In this document: one piece after another, positions 8,755 to 16,911 of the stretch | Numbering within the stretch: the stretch's first letter is position 1 | Layout of the letters: each line of letters starts with the position of its first letter | Source: an uncultured Paracoccaceae bacterium | GTDB lineage: Bacteria; Pseudomonadota; Alphaproteobacteria; Rhodobacterales; Rhodobacteraceae | Direction of reading: 5' to 3' | Length of the DNA stretch: 32,058 nt | Assembly: GCA_947499715.1 (NCBI GenBank) | Contig: CANMPL010000020.1 | Coordinates: 1-32,058, forward strand | Position numbers and translations under genes: made by a program | The notes under the pieces: generated by a model | What the model was told of the DNA's origin: nothing | Database searches by the model: none | The model's input: only the letters and a program-made list of their open reading frames with translations

Positions 8755-9938
8755 CACGCCGCTCCTTCTGCATTTGGGTTCAGATCAGCCAGAACGTGAT
8801 CCGTATCCGCACCAAGTGCGGGCGCGCCGACGGGATTTGACAGTACGTTTCCATCAATCCGGATTGGGCAGGTTGTGGTTTCAAATGAGGTTCCGGTTGT
8901 GTTGGTGACCAACTGCACCACATCAAGAGATTGCAACGCACCTGACCGCTCAAGCGCTGGCCAATCAAGAATTTCGGCGCACCAAACACCTGCGGGTTCC
9001 AACAGGTTCATCCATTGACCGGTTGACCCCGTCGCAAGATGATGTCGCAGCACAGCCTTGATCTCATCTCGTTTCGAGTACGCCTCAGAAGGCTCACTCA
9101 ATGCGGCCAACCGGTCCAGGGAGAAAACAGCGCCCAATCGCGCAATCGGCGTCATCGCAATCGCGATGTAGCCGTCTTGTGTCTTGTAGATACCGTAGGG
9201 CGCAGTCGCATGTACGTTCGCCCCGCTGATCGCGCTGCGCACTGGCTGCACATGCCCGTCATTCAGGTAGCTGCTGAATTGTTCAAACTGCAAATCCATT
9301 GCCGACGCCAAGAGGCTAACTTCGACCAGTGCCCCTTGCCCGGTGCGTGACTGACGCAGCAATGCAGCCAATATGCCCTGAACAAGATGGTTTCCCGCCG
9401 CAATGTCGGTGATTGAAACGCCCATTGGCGTCGGGTCATCATCCGTGTTTCCGGTCAACCAAACCATGCCGGAGCGCGCCTGGACCAACAGATCCTGCCC
9501 CGGTAAATCCCGCCAGGGCCCTTCGGTGCCATAGCCCGAAACGACACCGTAAATGATGCGCTCGTTTAAGGATTGAACCTGTTCAAATCCAAGCCCGATG
9601 CGGTCCATCACGCCAGGGCGGAAGTTGTGAATCATCACGTCAGCCGTCGCGATCAACGCTTTTACGGCCTCAAGGTCGGTCGCATCTTTAAGATCGACCG
9701 CAACCGACTTTTTGCCACGATTGATAATGTGGAACAGCAAGCTGTCCTCACCGACCCATTGGTTTGCGACAGCCAGACCACGGCACTGATCACCCCCCTG
9801 TGGGCGCTCGACCTTGATGACCTCGGCCCCCAGATCCGCGAGGCGCGTCGCGCAAACAGGACCCGCGAGGAACTGCGAGAAATCCAATACCCGCATGCCA
9901 GCAAGCGGCATTTTCAAATGCGTCTGGTCCGCTGCCAT
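8754..9938 (-). CDS. CaiB/BaiF family (class III) CoA-transferase, copy 2
   Basis: A protein of 394 residues and the first gene of the long minus-strand operon. It has [45 protein letters not shown] and [13 protein letters not shown], with the probable catalytic Asp at residue 178 (SITDIAAG). The start is well supported by AAGGAGG 6 nt before the ATG. It is paralogous to the CoA-transferase at 1107-2264 along its whole length, so the pair could be two subunits of one enzyme or two enzymes of successive steps. Its promoter region holds one of the two identical 15-bp boxes (9973-9987). It is coupled to maoC downstream. Confidence 0.9.
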   Translation of the reverse strand: MAADQTHLKMPLAGMRVLDFSQFLAGPVCATRLADLGAEVIKVERPQGGDQCRGLAVANQWVGEDSLLFHIINRGKKSVAVDLKDATDLEAVKALIATADVMIHNFRPGVMDRIGLGFEQVQSLNERIIYGVVSGYGTEGPWRDLPGQDLLVQARSGMVWLTGNTDDDPTPMGVSITDIAAGNHLVQGILAALLRQSRTGQGALVEVSLLASAMDLQFEQFSSYLNDGHVQPVRSAISGANVHATAPYGIYKTQDGYIAIAMTPIARLGAVFSLDRLAALSEPSEAYSKRDEIKAVLRHHLATGSTGQWMNLLEPAGVWCAEILDWPALERSGALQSLDVVQLVTNTTGTSFETTTCPIRIDGNVLSNPVGAPALGADTDHVLADLNPNAEGAA

Positions 9939-9972
9939 GTGATTCCTCCTTGTGTTGATGGACGAGAAAACA

Positions 9973-9987
9973 TTTTATATATGAGAA
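9973..9987. promoter_or_regulatory. Putative operator box 1 (minus-strand operon)
   Basis: TTTTATATATGAGAA occurs here and again, identically and in the same orientation, at 10075-10089. The context ATTTTATATATGAGAAAT is an imperfect 18-bp palindrome (12 of 18 positions match the reverse complement), as expected for a dimeric repressor. It lies 35 bp upstream of the CoA-transferase ATG, where a core promoter or its operator would sit. The IclR regulator encoded in the operon is the obvious candidate ligand (inference). Confidence 0.6.
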
Positions 9988-10074
9988 ATCAAGAAGTATT
10001 TTTGCCGCACTGCGGCATAAGAATTGCTATGAGTTGAGGAATTTGGAAATGACTCCAATAAATTTGAGAACTAG

Positions 10075-10089
10075 TTTTATATATGAGAA
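10075..10089. promoter_or_regulatory. Putative operator box 2 (plus-strand operon)
   Basis: This is the second exact copy of the 15-bp box, 102 bp from the first, and it ends 46 bp before the ATG at 10136. With box 1 it places one site in front of each of two divergent transcription units, which is a common arrangement for joint control by one regulator. Confidence 0.6.
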
Positions 10090-10135
10090 TACTATACAAG
10101 ACCCCTGAACCACCGTGAAGGAGCCGCCCATCAAT

Positions 10136-10549
10136 ATGAAAACTCATATGAAAGTGGTTGGTATGACCTCGGATCATCCACGCGCTTATGACCGCCTCGT
10201 CGCTGCATCCGCCACTGATGAAGGCCAAACCGGTGTTGCAATCGATTGGGAAAAACGCAGCTTGAAGGACTTCGCAGATGTCCCGATCAGCACATTGGCA
10301 AAGGCCTACGACCTGATCATTCTTGATCGTCCCCATGTCGGACAGATTGCTAAAAGCGGGTGCTTGCGCCCCCGCCCACGATGGCAACTGCTCTTTCGCT
10401 GGGTGGATCAGCTGACCCGCATTGATTTGCCCGTTTTTGTAGGGATCGGAGCCTGTCGCGCGATCCCCGGAGGCGCCGCAATTGGTGTGTCGGCGCTGCA
10501 CTCCCAGTCGATGACGGCTACTCAATTGGTTTCAAAGGAATTATCATGA
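10136..10549 (+). pseudogene. Solute-binding-protein-like gene, truncated (N-terminal part only)
   Basis: From the ATG at 10136 (AAGGAG 12 nt upstream) the frame gives 137 residues. About the first 80 match the N-terminal lobe of family 1 extracellular solute-binding proteins in a pattern I recognise: TSDHPRAYDRLVAASA, IDWEKRSLKDFAD and YDLIILDRPHVGQIAKSGCL. These proteins are normally near 400 residues. After GCL the frame turns into an Arg/Pro-rich tail unlike the family, so an internal deletion or frameshift is likely. No signal peptide precedes the domain. The stop TGA overlaps the ATG of the next gene (ATGA), so coupling to the dehydrogenase survives. A functional short protein cannot be excluded. 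An upstream GTG at 10115 in the same frame lacks a ribosome site. Confidence 0.6.
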
Positions 10550-11565
10550 CCCACTTCGCCACCGTCCTGAGCGCGGCAATGACTGTAGAGACTATTGATC
10601 GCAACCTGACTGACGCTGTGCCAAAGGGTCATGTGCGCCTTGCCCTCGCCACGGCGAGTCTTTGCGGCACCGATCTGCACTATTATCGCCATTTCTCGAA
10701 CGCCGGGTTCAATATGCAGCGGGCTGTCACCCTAGGCCACGAAGCTTGTGCATATGTTGTCGATGCCAACGGCAGTACCCTGACGGCAGGGAAGCTGGTC
10801 GCGCTGAACCCAATCATCAATTGTGGCACCTGTGAGAATTGCAGTGCTGGCCTTGAAAACCACTGTTCCAATAAGAAATTCCCCGGCTCGGCAACCACCG
10901 TTCCCCATATCGACGGCTTTTTTCAGGCCGCTTTCGACTTCCCCGCGACATGTTGTTATCCTGTGCCCGACGGCACCAACCCCGAGCATCTGACCTTTGC
11001 TGAACCTCTCGCCTGTTCAATGCATTCTGTCACCATGACCGGCGCCAAACAGGGGGATCGCATCCTGATAACCGGATGTGGGCCGATGGGTCTGTTGGCC
11101 GTGGTCGCCGCGAAAGCCAAGGGGATCGACGTTCATGTCACCGATGTGCGTGGCGGACCGGTGGACCTCGCGGTTCAGATCGGGGCCAGTCGCGGATTCG
11201 TTGCCGGGCAACATGACCCAGACAACGACAGTTATGATGCGGTGATAGAAGCCAGCGGATCGCCCCATGCCTTTAACACCGCGCTGGATACCGTGAAGCG
11301 ACGCGGCAAGGTTTCAATCCTTTCGAACATTCAGCTTTCTGATGTGCCAGTGAACCTGCATAAGATCATGCTCAAAGAAGTGGCCGTGACCGGCTCATTC
11401 CAATTCAACGCGGAATTCAAGCAAGCGCTCGACCTGATTACGTCCGGCCAACAGGAATTTGAACAACTGATTGCTGCACGCTTTTCCCTCGCAGACACGC
11501 GTGCCGCACTGGACTACATGTTGGCTGGCAAAGCGGCGGGTAAGATCTTGATCAAACCCGCGTAG
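10546..11565 (+). CDS. Zinc-dependent alcohol dehydrogenase, L-idonate 5-dehydrogenase-like
   Basis: A 339-residue MDR-superfamily protein. Catalytic zinc ligands are C40 (SLCGTDLHYY), H65-E66 (LGHEACAYV) and E153 (FAEPLA). Structural zinc is held by C93, C96, C99 and C107. The NAD-binding motif is GCGPMG at 177-182. Spacing and motifs (GTDLHYY, NPIINCGTCENC, FPGSAT, PHIDGFF) follow E. coli IdnD, which oxidises L-idonate to 5-ketogluconate, so a sugar-acid or polyol substrate is likely. AAGGA lies 6 nt before the ATG, which overlaps the stop of the truncated upstream gene. In this cluster it probably oxidises a secondary alcohol of the aldonate. Exact specificity is unknown. Confidence 0.87.
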   Translation: MTHFATVLSAAMTVETIDRNLTDAVPKGHVRLALATASLCGTDLHYYRHFSNAGFNMQRAVTLGHEACAYVVDANGSTLTAGKLVALNPIINCGTCENCSAGLENHCSNKKFPGSATTVPHIDGFFQAAFDFPATCCYPVPDGTNPEHLTFAEPLACSMHSVTMTGAKQGDRILITGCGPMGLLAVVAAKAKGIDVHVTDVRGGPVDLAVQIGASRGFVAGQHDPDNDSYDAVIEASGSPHAFNTALDTVKRRGKVSILSNIQLSDVPVNLHKIMLKEVAVTGSFQFNAEFKQALDLITSGQQEFEQLIAARFSLADTRAALDYMLAGKAAGKILIKPA

Positions 11566-11655
11566 ATGGATCAAGCGATGCCCAGAATATCCCGGGCAAA
11601 GACCCGGTGAACAAGCTGGGCGCACTTTGTCTGATACTGACGGAAGGATAGACCA

Positions 11656-12561
11656 ATGTTGCCGCCAATCGTCGATAGTCATGTTCATTGGCGCGATCCA
11701 CGAAAGAACCCCTATGAGGCTTTGTCAGATGCCGTGGCAGAAGACGGCACACGCACAGCGGCTCAGGCGCAAACCTATCTACCGGCCGACTATTTGGCCG
11801 ATGCCGGGGAATACGAGATAGCGGGCGTCGTCCATATTGAAGCCGAATGGGACAAGACTGACCCCGTTGGCGAAACGCGCTGGCTGCACGATTTGGTGCA
11901 GAACAACGGCACCAATGGGCTGCCTGTCGTTATCGTTGGATACTGCGATCTATCACGCGATGACGCGGATCAAATACTTGCGGCTCATGCGGCCTTTCCG
12001 CTTACCCGGGGTATCCGGCATATTCTGAACAGGGTCGATGGTATGCCTTCATTGTGTTGGGCTGAGCGAGAATTTCTGGCTGAGACCGCGTGGCGGCGCA
12101 ACTATGCTCTGCTGGCAAAACATGGGCTGGATTTTGATTTGATGTGTTTTGCCCACCAACTGGCGCCATTTGCACAATTGGCGGCAAGCCATCCAAACAT
12201 TCCCGTGCATCTCGAACACGCTGCCCTACCTTGGGATCATAGCCCTGAAGGGCGCACGACTTGGCGTGAAGGGATGCGTGCACTCGCGGCGTTGCCCCAT
12301 GCCGATGTGAAAATATCGGGCCTGGGCAACACCATTCCTAATTGGAACGAGGATACCATCCGCGATTATGTGCTGGAGACGATCAGTATCTTCGGCGTTG
12401 AGCGTGTGAGCTTTGCCTCGAACTTCCCGACTGATCAACAGTTCAGCAATATGGCGAAGATTTGGGGGGCCTTTAACAGAATAACTTCAGATTTCACCGA
12501 TTGCGAACGCACAGCAATGTTTGGTGCCAACGCTTTAAGGACCTATCGCTTCGCTCCGTAG
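11656..12561 (+). CDS. Amidohydrolase family 2, sugar-lactonase-like
   Basis: A 301-residue TIM-barrel protein of the COG3618 type, which includes L-fuconolactonase and L-rhamnonolactonase. It opens with the metal-site motif VDSHVHW (His 9 and 11). Further marks are GIRHILNR (about 120), PNIPVHLEHAALPW (about 180-195), VKISGLGN and the late Asp motif SFASNFPTD (about 255). GGAAGGA lies 8 nt before the ATG. It follows the dehydrogenase gene after 90 bp. Likely role: opening of the 1,4- or 1,5-lactone made by the Gfo/Idh/MocA dehydrogenase of the divergent operon. It is the last gene of the plus-strand unit, and no intrinsic terminator is evident after it. Confidence 0.85.
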   Translation: MLPPIVDSHVHWRDPRKNPYEALSDAVAEDGTRTAAQAQTYLPADYLADAGEYEIAGVVHIEAEWDKTDPVGETRWLHDLVQNNGTNGLPVVIVGYCDLSRDDADQILAAHAAFPLTRGIRHILNRVDGMPSLCWAEREFLAETAWRRNYALLAKHGLDFDLMCFAHQLAPFAQLAASHPNIPVHLEHAALPWDHSPEGRTTWREGMRALAALPHADVKISGLGNTIPNWNEDTIRDYVLETISIFGVERVSFASNFPTDQQFSNMAKIWGAFNRITSDFTDCERTAMFGANALRTYRFAP

Positions 12562-13034
12562 CAATGGTCAGGTCTGATGCTTGCTAGTTAAGTCAACGGT
12601 AGAGGTGTCTTCGAGGCACTCAAAAGCAATCTAGGTTACATTCGGTAGTTAACGATGATCTGCGTTTGTACAGACCACTATCCATATTTACGTCTTACAA
12701 ATGCTGTATTCGCAATGGGCTTTGATTGGCAGAAGCAGACCTTGGTACTGGCGCCGCGGATGTCCGCTTCGTCCGCGGAGTCGACATCGAGCGCCCGATT
12801 TATCTCGCAGGCGCAGCTAATGTCCGCAATTTGGGCTGCAACCGCAGCATCTCGAAAGAAGGGCGAAGGTCCGGTTAGGGCCGAAAGCGCACATGAAGCT
12901 TGAAGTGACCAGGTCCCGTGAGGCCTCGCGCTAGAACTGCGCCCTTCCACAGCCTGAATGCGACACATGATGGTCTAAATCACACCTATGTGTCCCAAAA
13001 TCCAGAACTATGTGTCGTCTCACAAATTGAAAAT
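12562..13034. other. Gene-poor spacer between sugar cluster and tRNA-Arg
   Basis: No convincing gene is seen in these 473 bp. Short frames on both strands (for example 12678-12968 on the minus strand) lack ribosome sites and known motifs. The 3' part carries the 9-mer CTATGTGTC twice (12986-12994 and 13008-13016) and the reverse complement CGACACAT at 12961-12968. These lie directly downstream of the tRNA-Arg 3' end, a common place for integration scars, but no integrase gene is visible. Confidence 0.5.
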
Positions 13035-13111
13035 TGGCGGACTGGGGAGGATTCGAACCCCCGACCCCTTGATTCGTAGTCAAGTACTCTATCCAACTGA
13101 GCTACCAATCC
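13035..13111 (-). tRNA. tRNA-Arg (anticodon ACG)
   Basis: The minus strand folds as a 77-nt tRNA with CCA encoded. The acceptor GGATTGG pairs with CCAGTCC, the D arm is GCTCAGTTGGATAGAG(T), the anticodon arm is TTGA-CTACGAA-TCAA with anticodon ACG, and the T arm is GGGGG-TTCGAAT-CCTCC. Discriminator G and CCA end at 13035. ACG, edited to ICG in bacteria, reads CGU/CGC/CGA arginine codons. It stands alone at the border between the sugar cluster and the conserved core. Confidence 0.95.
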
Positions 13112-13165
13112 GCGTAACGGGGGATTTAGACCCGCATCCCCGGCGATGCAAGTCCCATTTGCGGA

Positions 13166-14563
13166 TTATTCCGCTGCGGGTGCCAGGGTCATGTCTGCCT
13201 TGGGCAATTGGATCGCAAAAGTCGTGCCGGTGTCATCGGTGCGTTGCAGCTCGAGCCGTCCACCGTGGCCGCGCACCAGATCAGCGGCAATCACCAGGCC
13301 CAGACCCGATCCGCCCTTGCGCACACCGCCCTGAAATGGCTGGAACAGATGTTCGCGCGCCCGCGCGGGCAGGCCGGGGCCGGTGTCCGTCACCGTGACC
13401 CACCATGCGCCGTCATCCTCAAATCCCTTGATGCAGATCTCACCGGGTTTGCCGGTCGCCATGATCGCCTGACGCGCATTGCGCACAAGATTGAATATCG
13501 CGCGGAAAAGCTGCTCTCCGTCGGCGCGCAGGGTCATCGAGGCCGGGATATCCTCGGCGAAGGACAGCGGGTGATCGGCAGCCGCCAGACGCTCACTATC
13601 AATGACGTCATTGACGATCTGCGACAGGTTCACGCGGGTCAGTGCGGGGGCCGGTTCATCCACCTTGCCAAAGGCCAGCGTCGTTTCGCACAGGTTCACC
13701 GCGCGGGTGATCGACCCCACCAGCTTGGGCGCCATACGTTTGACCAGCGGATCCTCTGAACTTTCGATCCGGTCGGTAAACAACTGTGCAGAGGTCAGGA
13801 TATTACGCAGATCATGGCTCACCTTGGCCACGGCACCACCCAATTGCGCGAGCCTATCCTTTTGCTTGAGCGATCCGGTCAACTGCGTCTGCATCAATTG
13901 CAACGCCTCTTCTGCGTCGCGCAATTCGCGCACGCCTGCACCGGGTTCAATGATCCGGCGCGCATCCTCGGGGGCGGCGGCATAGCGCTGCATGGATCCG
14001 ACCACACCCTTGATCGGGCGCACCAGAAAAATCTGCACCGCCACAAACAACAGCCCCGCCGTGATGACCGAGATGATGGCCGACAGAATCAGAACATTCC
14101 GCCCATACTCCCACATCGCCTCCTGAAGCGGGTATTGCATCATCGTGACCTCGATCAGCAGCCCGCCATCCTGCACCGGGTTGCCGATCACCCGGATCAC
14201 CCGGTCTTCGCCATCCCAAATGGTGCGCATCGCGTCCATGATCAGCGTCATGCTGGTGGGGTCGCGCATATCGTAGGTCTGGAAAATCGGCGATGGGATG
14301 GGCGAGGATAGCGCGAGCTGCCGGATCTCATCGCGGCGCAGGACCACGTTAAACACACCGGCATTCTTCAAAAGCTCGGCTTCCAACGCGGGGGAGATCA
14401 TATCGTCCGCCTCCAGCGCCAGGGACGCAATCTGCGCTCGTTCCAGTCGCGCCAGCAGGTAATCCTGCCGAAACCGCGCGACAGAGGGCACAAAGATCAA
14501 CACCTCCGCCAGCATCACAAAGATGACGGTCAGGATCAGAAATCGACCTGAAAGGGTGTTCAT
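13166..14563 (-). CDS. Membrane sensor histidine kinase
   Basis: A 465-residue protein. Membrane segments lie at about residues 8-28 and 157-181 and flank a periplasmic sensor region of about 125 residues. A HAMP-like linker (VRPIKGVVGSM) follows. The phosphoacceptor is His250 in KVSHDLRNIL, and the ATPase domain has the N box NLVRNARQA (358-366), the G1 box DTGPGLP and the G2 box GGSGLGL (417-423). No response regulator is adjacent, so it is an orphan kinase or is paired with a distant partner. It lies 15 nt after the oxidoreductase gene and is probably co-transcribed with it and the TVP38 gene. The signal is unknown. Confidence 0.9.
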   Translation of the reverse strand: MNTLSGRFLILTVIFVMLAEVLIFVPSVARFRQDYLLARLERAQIASLALEADDMISPALEAELLKNAGVFNVVLRRDEIRQLALSSPIPSPIFQTYDMRDPTSMTLIMDAMRTIWDGEDRVIRVIGNPVQDGGLLIEVTMMQYPLQEAMWEYGRNVLILSAIISVITAGLLFVAVQIFLVRPIKGVVGSMQRYAAAPEDARRIIEPGAGVRELRDAEEALQLMQTQLTGSLKQKDRLAQLGGAVAKVSHDLRNILTSAQLFTDRIESSEDPLVKRMAPKLVGSITRAVNLCETTLAFGKVDEPAPALTRVNLSQIVNDVIDSERLAAADHPLSFAEDIPASMTLRADGEQLFRAIFNLVRNARQAIMATGKPGEICIKGFEDDGAWWVTVTDTGPGLPARAREHLFQPFQGGVRKGGSGLGLVIAADLVRGHGGRLELQRTDDTGTTFAIQLPKADMTLAPAAE

Positions 14564-14578
14564 TGTTTCGCTCGTTCC

Positions 14579-15997
14579 TTACGGGATCCAGCGCTGGACG
14601 AAACCGACCACACGCTTGACCTTGTCGCTTTCAAACAGTCTGGGGCTAAAGTAAGCACCCGCCGCCCTTTTGTTAACCTCACTGATTGTGGGGTAAGGTA
14701 GCACGGTATTGGCAATTGCTGACATCTTCATGTTGTTGGCAATCGCCATCGCCCACATGCCGATCAATTCGCCTGCTGTGTGTCCGACAATCGAGGCCCC
14801 AACAGGCCGCCCGCGCACCACCATCACCTTGATCAGCCCCTTATTCTTGCGCTCTGCAATCAGGCGGTCGTTATGGTGGAAATCAAAGCGCACCACCTCG
14901 AGCCCACCGCCGTATTTCGCCTTGGCCTGCGCCTCTGTCAGGCCAACTTGCGCCAGTTCGGGGTCGGTGTAAGTGGCCCAGGGGATATGGCTGGTCTTTT
15001 GCTTGGAGGGCAGGCCAAACAAGAGTGACCGGATCAAAACGCCTGCGTGATAGCCTGCCACATGGGTAAATTGCAGCCCACCGGCCACGTCACCCGCGGC
15101 ATAGACGCGTTTGTTGGTCACAGACCGCAAATTGTCGCCGACCTTCAGCCCGCGCCGGTCATGGGCGATGCCGCCTGCGTCCAGATCAAGCTTGTCGATA
15201 TTCACCTTGCGCCCCACTGCCATCAACAGATGTGAGCCGGTAAAATCACCTTTCGGCGTATGCACCGTGATCTGATCGCCTGCGCCGCTGATCTTTTCGG
15301 CCTGTGCGCCCTCGACAATCTCTATGCCTTCCGCGCGCAGGTTTTCCAGCACAATCGCGGCCATCTCTGGGTCATCATTGCCCATCGCCTTGGCGCCTTC
15401 GATCACCGTGACCTTTGACCCCAGCCGCACATGCGCCTGCGCCATCTCCATGCCAATCGGGCCGCCGCCCACAACGATCAGATGATCGGGCCGCTCACGC
15501 AGGTCAAAGATATCCTCGTTGGTATAAACCCTCACGTCCTCAATGCCGGGGATCGGCGGCACAAACGGGCCAGAGCCGGTCGAGACGACAAAGCGCCGCG
15601 CCTCGATGATCGTGTCGCCTGCCTGCACCTCGGTCTTTGAGATAAAGCGACCGAATTCCTCGATCACCTGCACGCCAAGACCTTCGAACCGCTCAACGCT
15701 GTCGACCGGGGCGATGGTGGCGATGACGTCGTGCACATGGTCCTTGGCGGCGGCGTAATCCACCTTTGGCACCGCATCCGCCACGCCGAATTTCGCGCTG
15801 TGGCTCATGGCGTGGGCCTGTTTAGCGCTTGCAATCAGCGCCTTGGACGGCACACAGCCATAGTTCAGGCAATCACCGCCCATCTTGTGGCCTTCCAGCA
15901 GGACCACCTTGGCCCCCATCTGCACAGCACCCGCCGCGACGGACAACCCGCCAGAGCCGCCGCCGATAACGCAAAGATCTGTCTTGATCCGGTTCAT
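14579..15997 (-). CDS. FAD-dependent pyridine nucleotide-disulfide oxidoreductase (Lpd/MerA-like)
   Basis: A 472-residue protein. The FAD site is DLCVIGGGSGGLSVAAGA, the redox disulfide is C43/C48 in GGDCLNYGCVPSKAL, and the NAD site is VVGGGPIGMEMAQ. The C-terminal dimerisation domain ends PYPTISEVNKRA. Dihydrolipoyl dehydrogenases have an HPTxSE catalytic His here, but this protein has Tyr (about residue 435) in that place, closer to mercuric-reductase-like relatives. It is therefore unlikely to be the E3 subunit of the 2-oxoacid dehydrogenases. It follows the TVP38-family gene by 3 nt, an association also known from other bacteria. The substrate is unknown. Confidence 0.88.
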   Translation of the reverse strand: MNRIKTDLCVIGGGSGGLSVAAGAVQMGAKVVLLEGHKMGGDCLNYGCVPSKALIASAKQAHAMSHSAKFGVADAVPKVDYAAAKDHVHDVIATIAPVDSVERFEGLGVQVIEEFGRFISKTEVQAGDTIIEARRFVVSTGSGPFVPPIPGIEDVRVYTNEDIFDLRERPDHLIVVGGGPIGMEMAQAHVRLGSKVTVIEGAKAMGNDDPEMAAIVLENLRAEGIEIVEGAQAEKISGAGDQITVHTPKGDFTGSHLLMAVGRKVNIDKLDLDAGGIAHDRRGLKVGDNLRSVTNKRVYAAGDVAGGLQFTHVAGYHAGVLIRSLLFGLPSKQKTSHIPWATYTDPELAQVGLTEAQAKAKYGGGLEVVRFDFHHNDRLIAERKNKGLIKVMVVRGRPVGASIVGHTAGELIGMWAMAIANNMKMSAIANTVLPYPTISEVNKRAAGAYFSPRLFESDKVKRVVGFVQRWIP

Positions 15998-16000
15998 AAC

Positions 16001-16750
16001 TTACAGACCTTTCTTGCCGCGCAGGGCTTTGATGACGATAGGAAGGGCGGCCAGCACACACAGGCCAATGATGGGCAACAGGATCGCGGGCTCAAAGATA
16101 ATGCCCAGATTTGGGCTTTCGCCGCGGGCAAACACCTCGCCCAGCCCCGCGCCGACAGAGGTATAGACCACCGTGCCGGGGATAATGCCAAGGAACGTTG
16201 AGATCACAAAGCGGATCAGCGGCACGCCGACCAGCGCCGGCACAAGGTTGGCGACAAAGAACGGCACCGCAGGCACAAGGCGGATCAGGAACAGCGCCTC
16301 CCACTGGTTGTCGTCGATGGCGGTCTTGATCTTCTTCACCGCCCCGCCAGAGCTGTCCATTTTCGCCGATAGCTTTTCGCCCAAGCCCCAGCGGGCCGCC
16401 AGAAAGATCGCCGTGGCCCCAATGGTCGCCCCGGTGATGTTGAAAAGCGCACCGGGGAAGGTCGCGAACAAAAAGCCACCCGTCAATGTGGCGATGGTCG
16501 CCCCCGGCAAGGAAAAGGCAACGATCGTGATATAGGCCGCGATAAAAACCAGAACCGTCAGGACGTAGTTGTTGTCCCGAAACGCCAGCAGCGCCTCTCT
16601 GTTGTCGCGCAAGGCATCAAAGGTCAGATAATCGCGCAGGAAGAACGCGCCCAACAGGGCCGCAACTGCGATCACAATCAGCGGCAAGCGGCGCAGCATG
16701 GGGTTTTGGGCGGGGGCATCGGACATGGACATGGCTTTCTCACGGATCAT
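16001..16750 (-). CDS. TVP38/TMEM64 (DedA-like) family membrane protein
   Basis: A protein of 249 residues with about six hydrophobic segments. It carries the family core: FSLPGATIATLTGGFLF, an amphipathic re-entrant region, ITGATIGATAIFLAARWGLG, and LRL-type FLIRLVPAVPFFVANLVPALVGVP, with the functional Arg/Pro pattern of the VTT domain. Bacterial members influence membrane lipid or proton-motive-force homeostasis, and a specific substrate is not established. Starts at 16750, 16732 and 16726 are possible; none has a strong ribosome site (GAGAAAG precedes 16732). It heads a three-gene unit with the oxidoreductase and the sensor kinase, divergent from rpmH. Confidence 0.85.
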   Translation of the reverse strand: MIREKAMSMSDAPAQNPMLRRLPLIVIAVAALLGAFFLRDYLTFDALRDNREALLAFRDNNYVLTVLVFIAAYITIVAFSLPGATIATLTGGFLFATFPGALFNITGATIGATAIFLAARWGLGEKLSAKMDSSGGAVKKIKTAIDDNQWEALFLIRLVPAVPFFVANLVPALVGVPLIRFVISTFLGIIPGTVVYTSVGAGLGEVFARGESPNLGIIFEPAILLPIIGLCVLAALPIVIKALRGKKGL

Positions 16751-16911
16751 GGTCTTGGTTGCACCCTAGATGGACAATGCAGCGCTTTGCGCATAGGGCG
16801 ATCACGCGCGCTTGATGGCAAAGCCCACACCACAAGGGCTGCGATCACAAACTGTAACATTTCACATGCGCAGAAAGTCTGAATTGTTGCAGAAACCCCG
16901 CCTCCGGGGCG

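Noticed and set aside
11604-11620. CCGGG..CCCGG hairpin between the dehydrogenase and amidohydrolase genes
   Set aside because: The stem is short, there is no T run and the next gene is probably in the same transcript.
12678-12968. Minus-strand 96-codon open frame in the spacer
   Set aside because: It has no ribosome site, no recognisable motif and no neighbour it would belong with; I treat it as non-coding until homologues are shown.
12988-13398. Plus-strand open frame reading IRTPDPLIRSQVLYPTE..
   Set aside because: It is the antisense translation of the tRNA-Arg gene, a well-known spurious protein.
16897-16910. CCCCG/CGGGG hairpin upstream of rpmH as a terminator of another gene
   Set aside because: It lies between divergent genes where nothing needs terminating and is more likely just promoter-flanking sequence.
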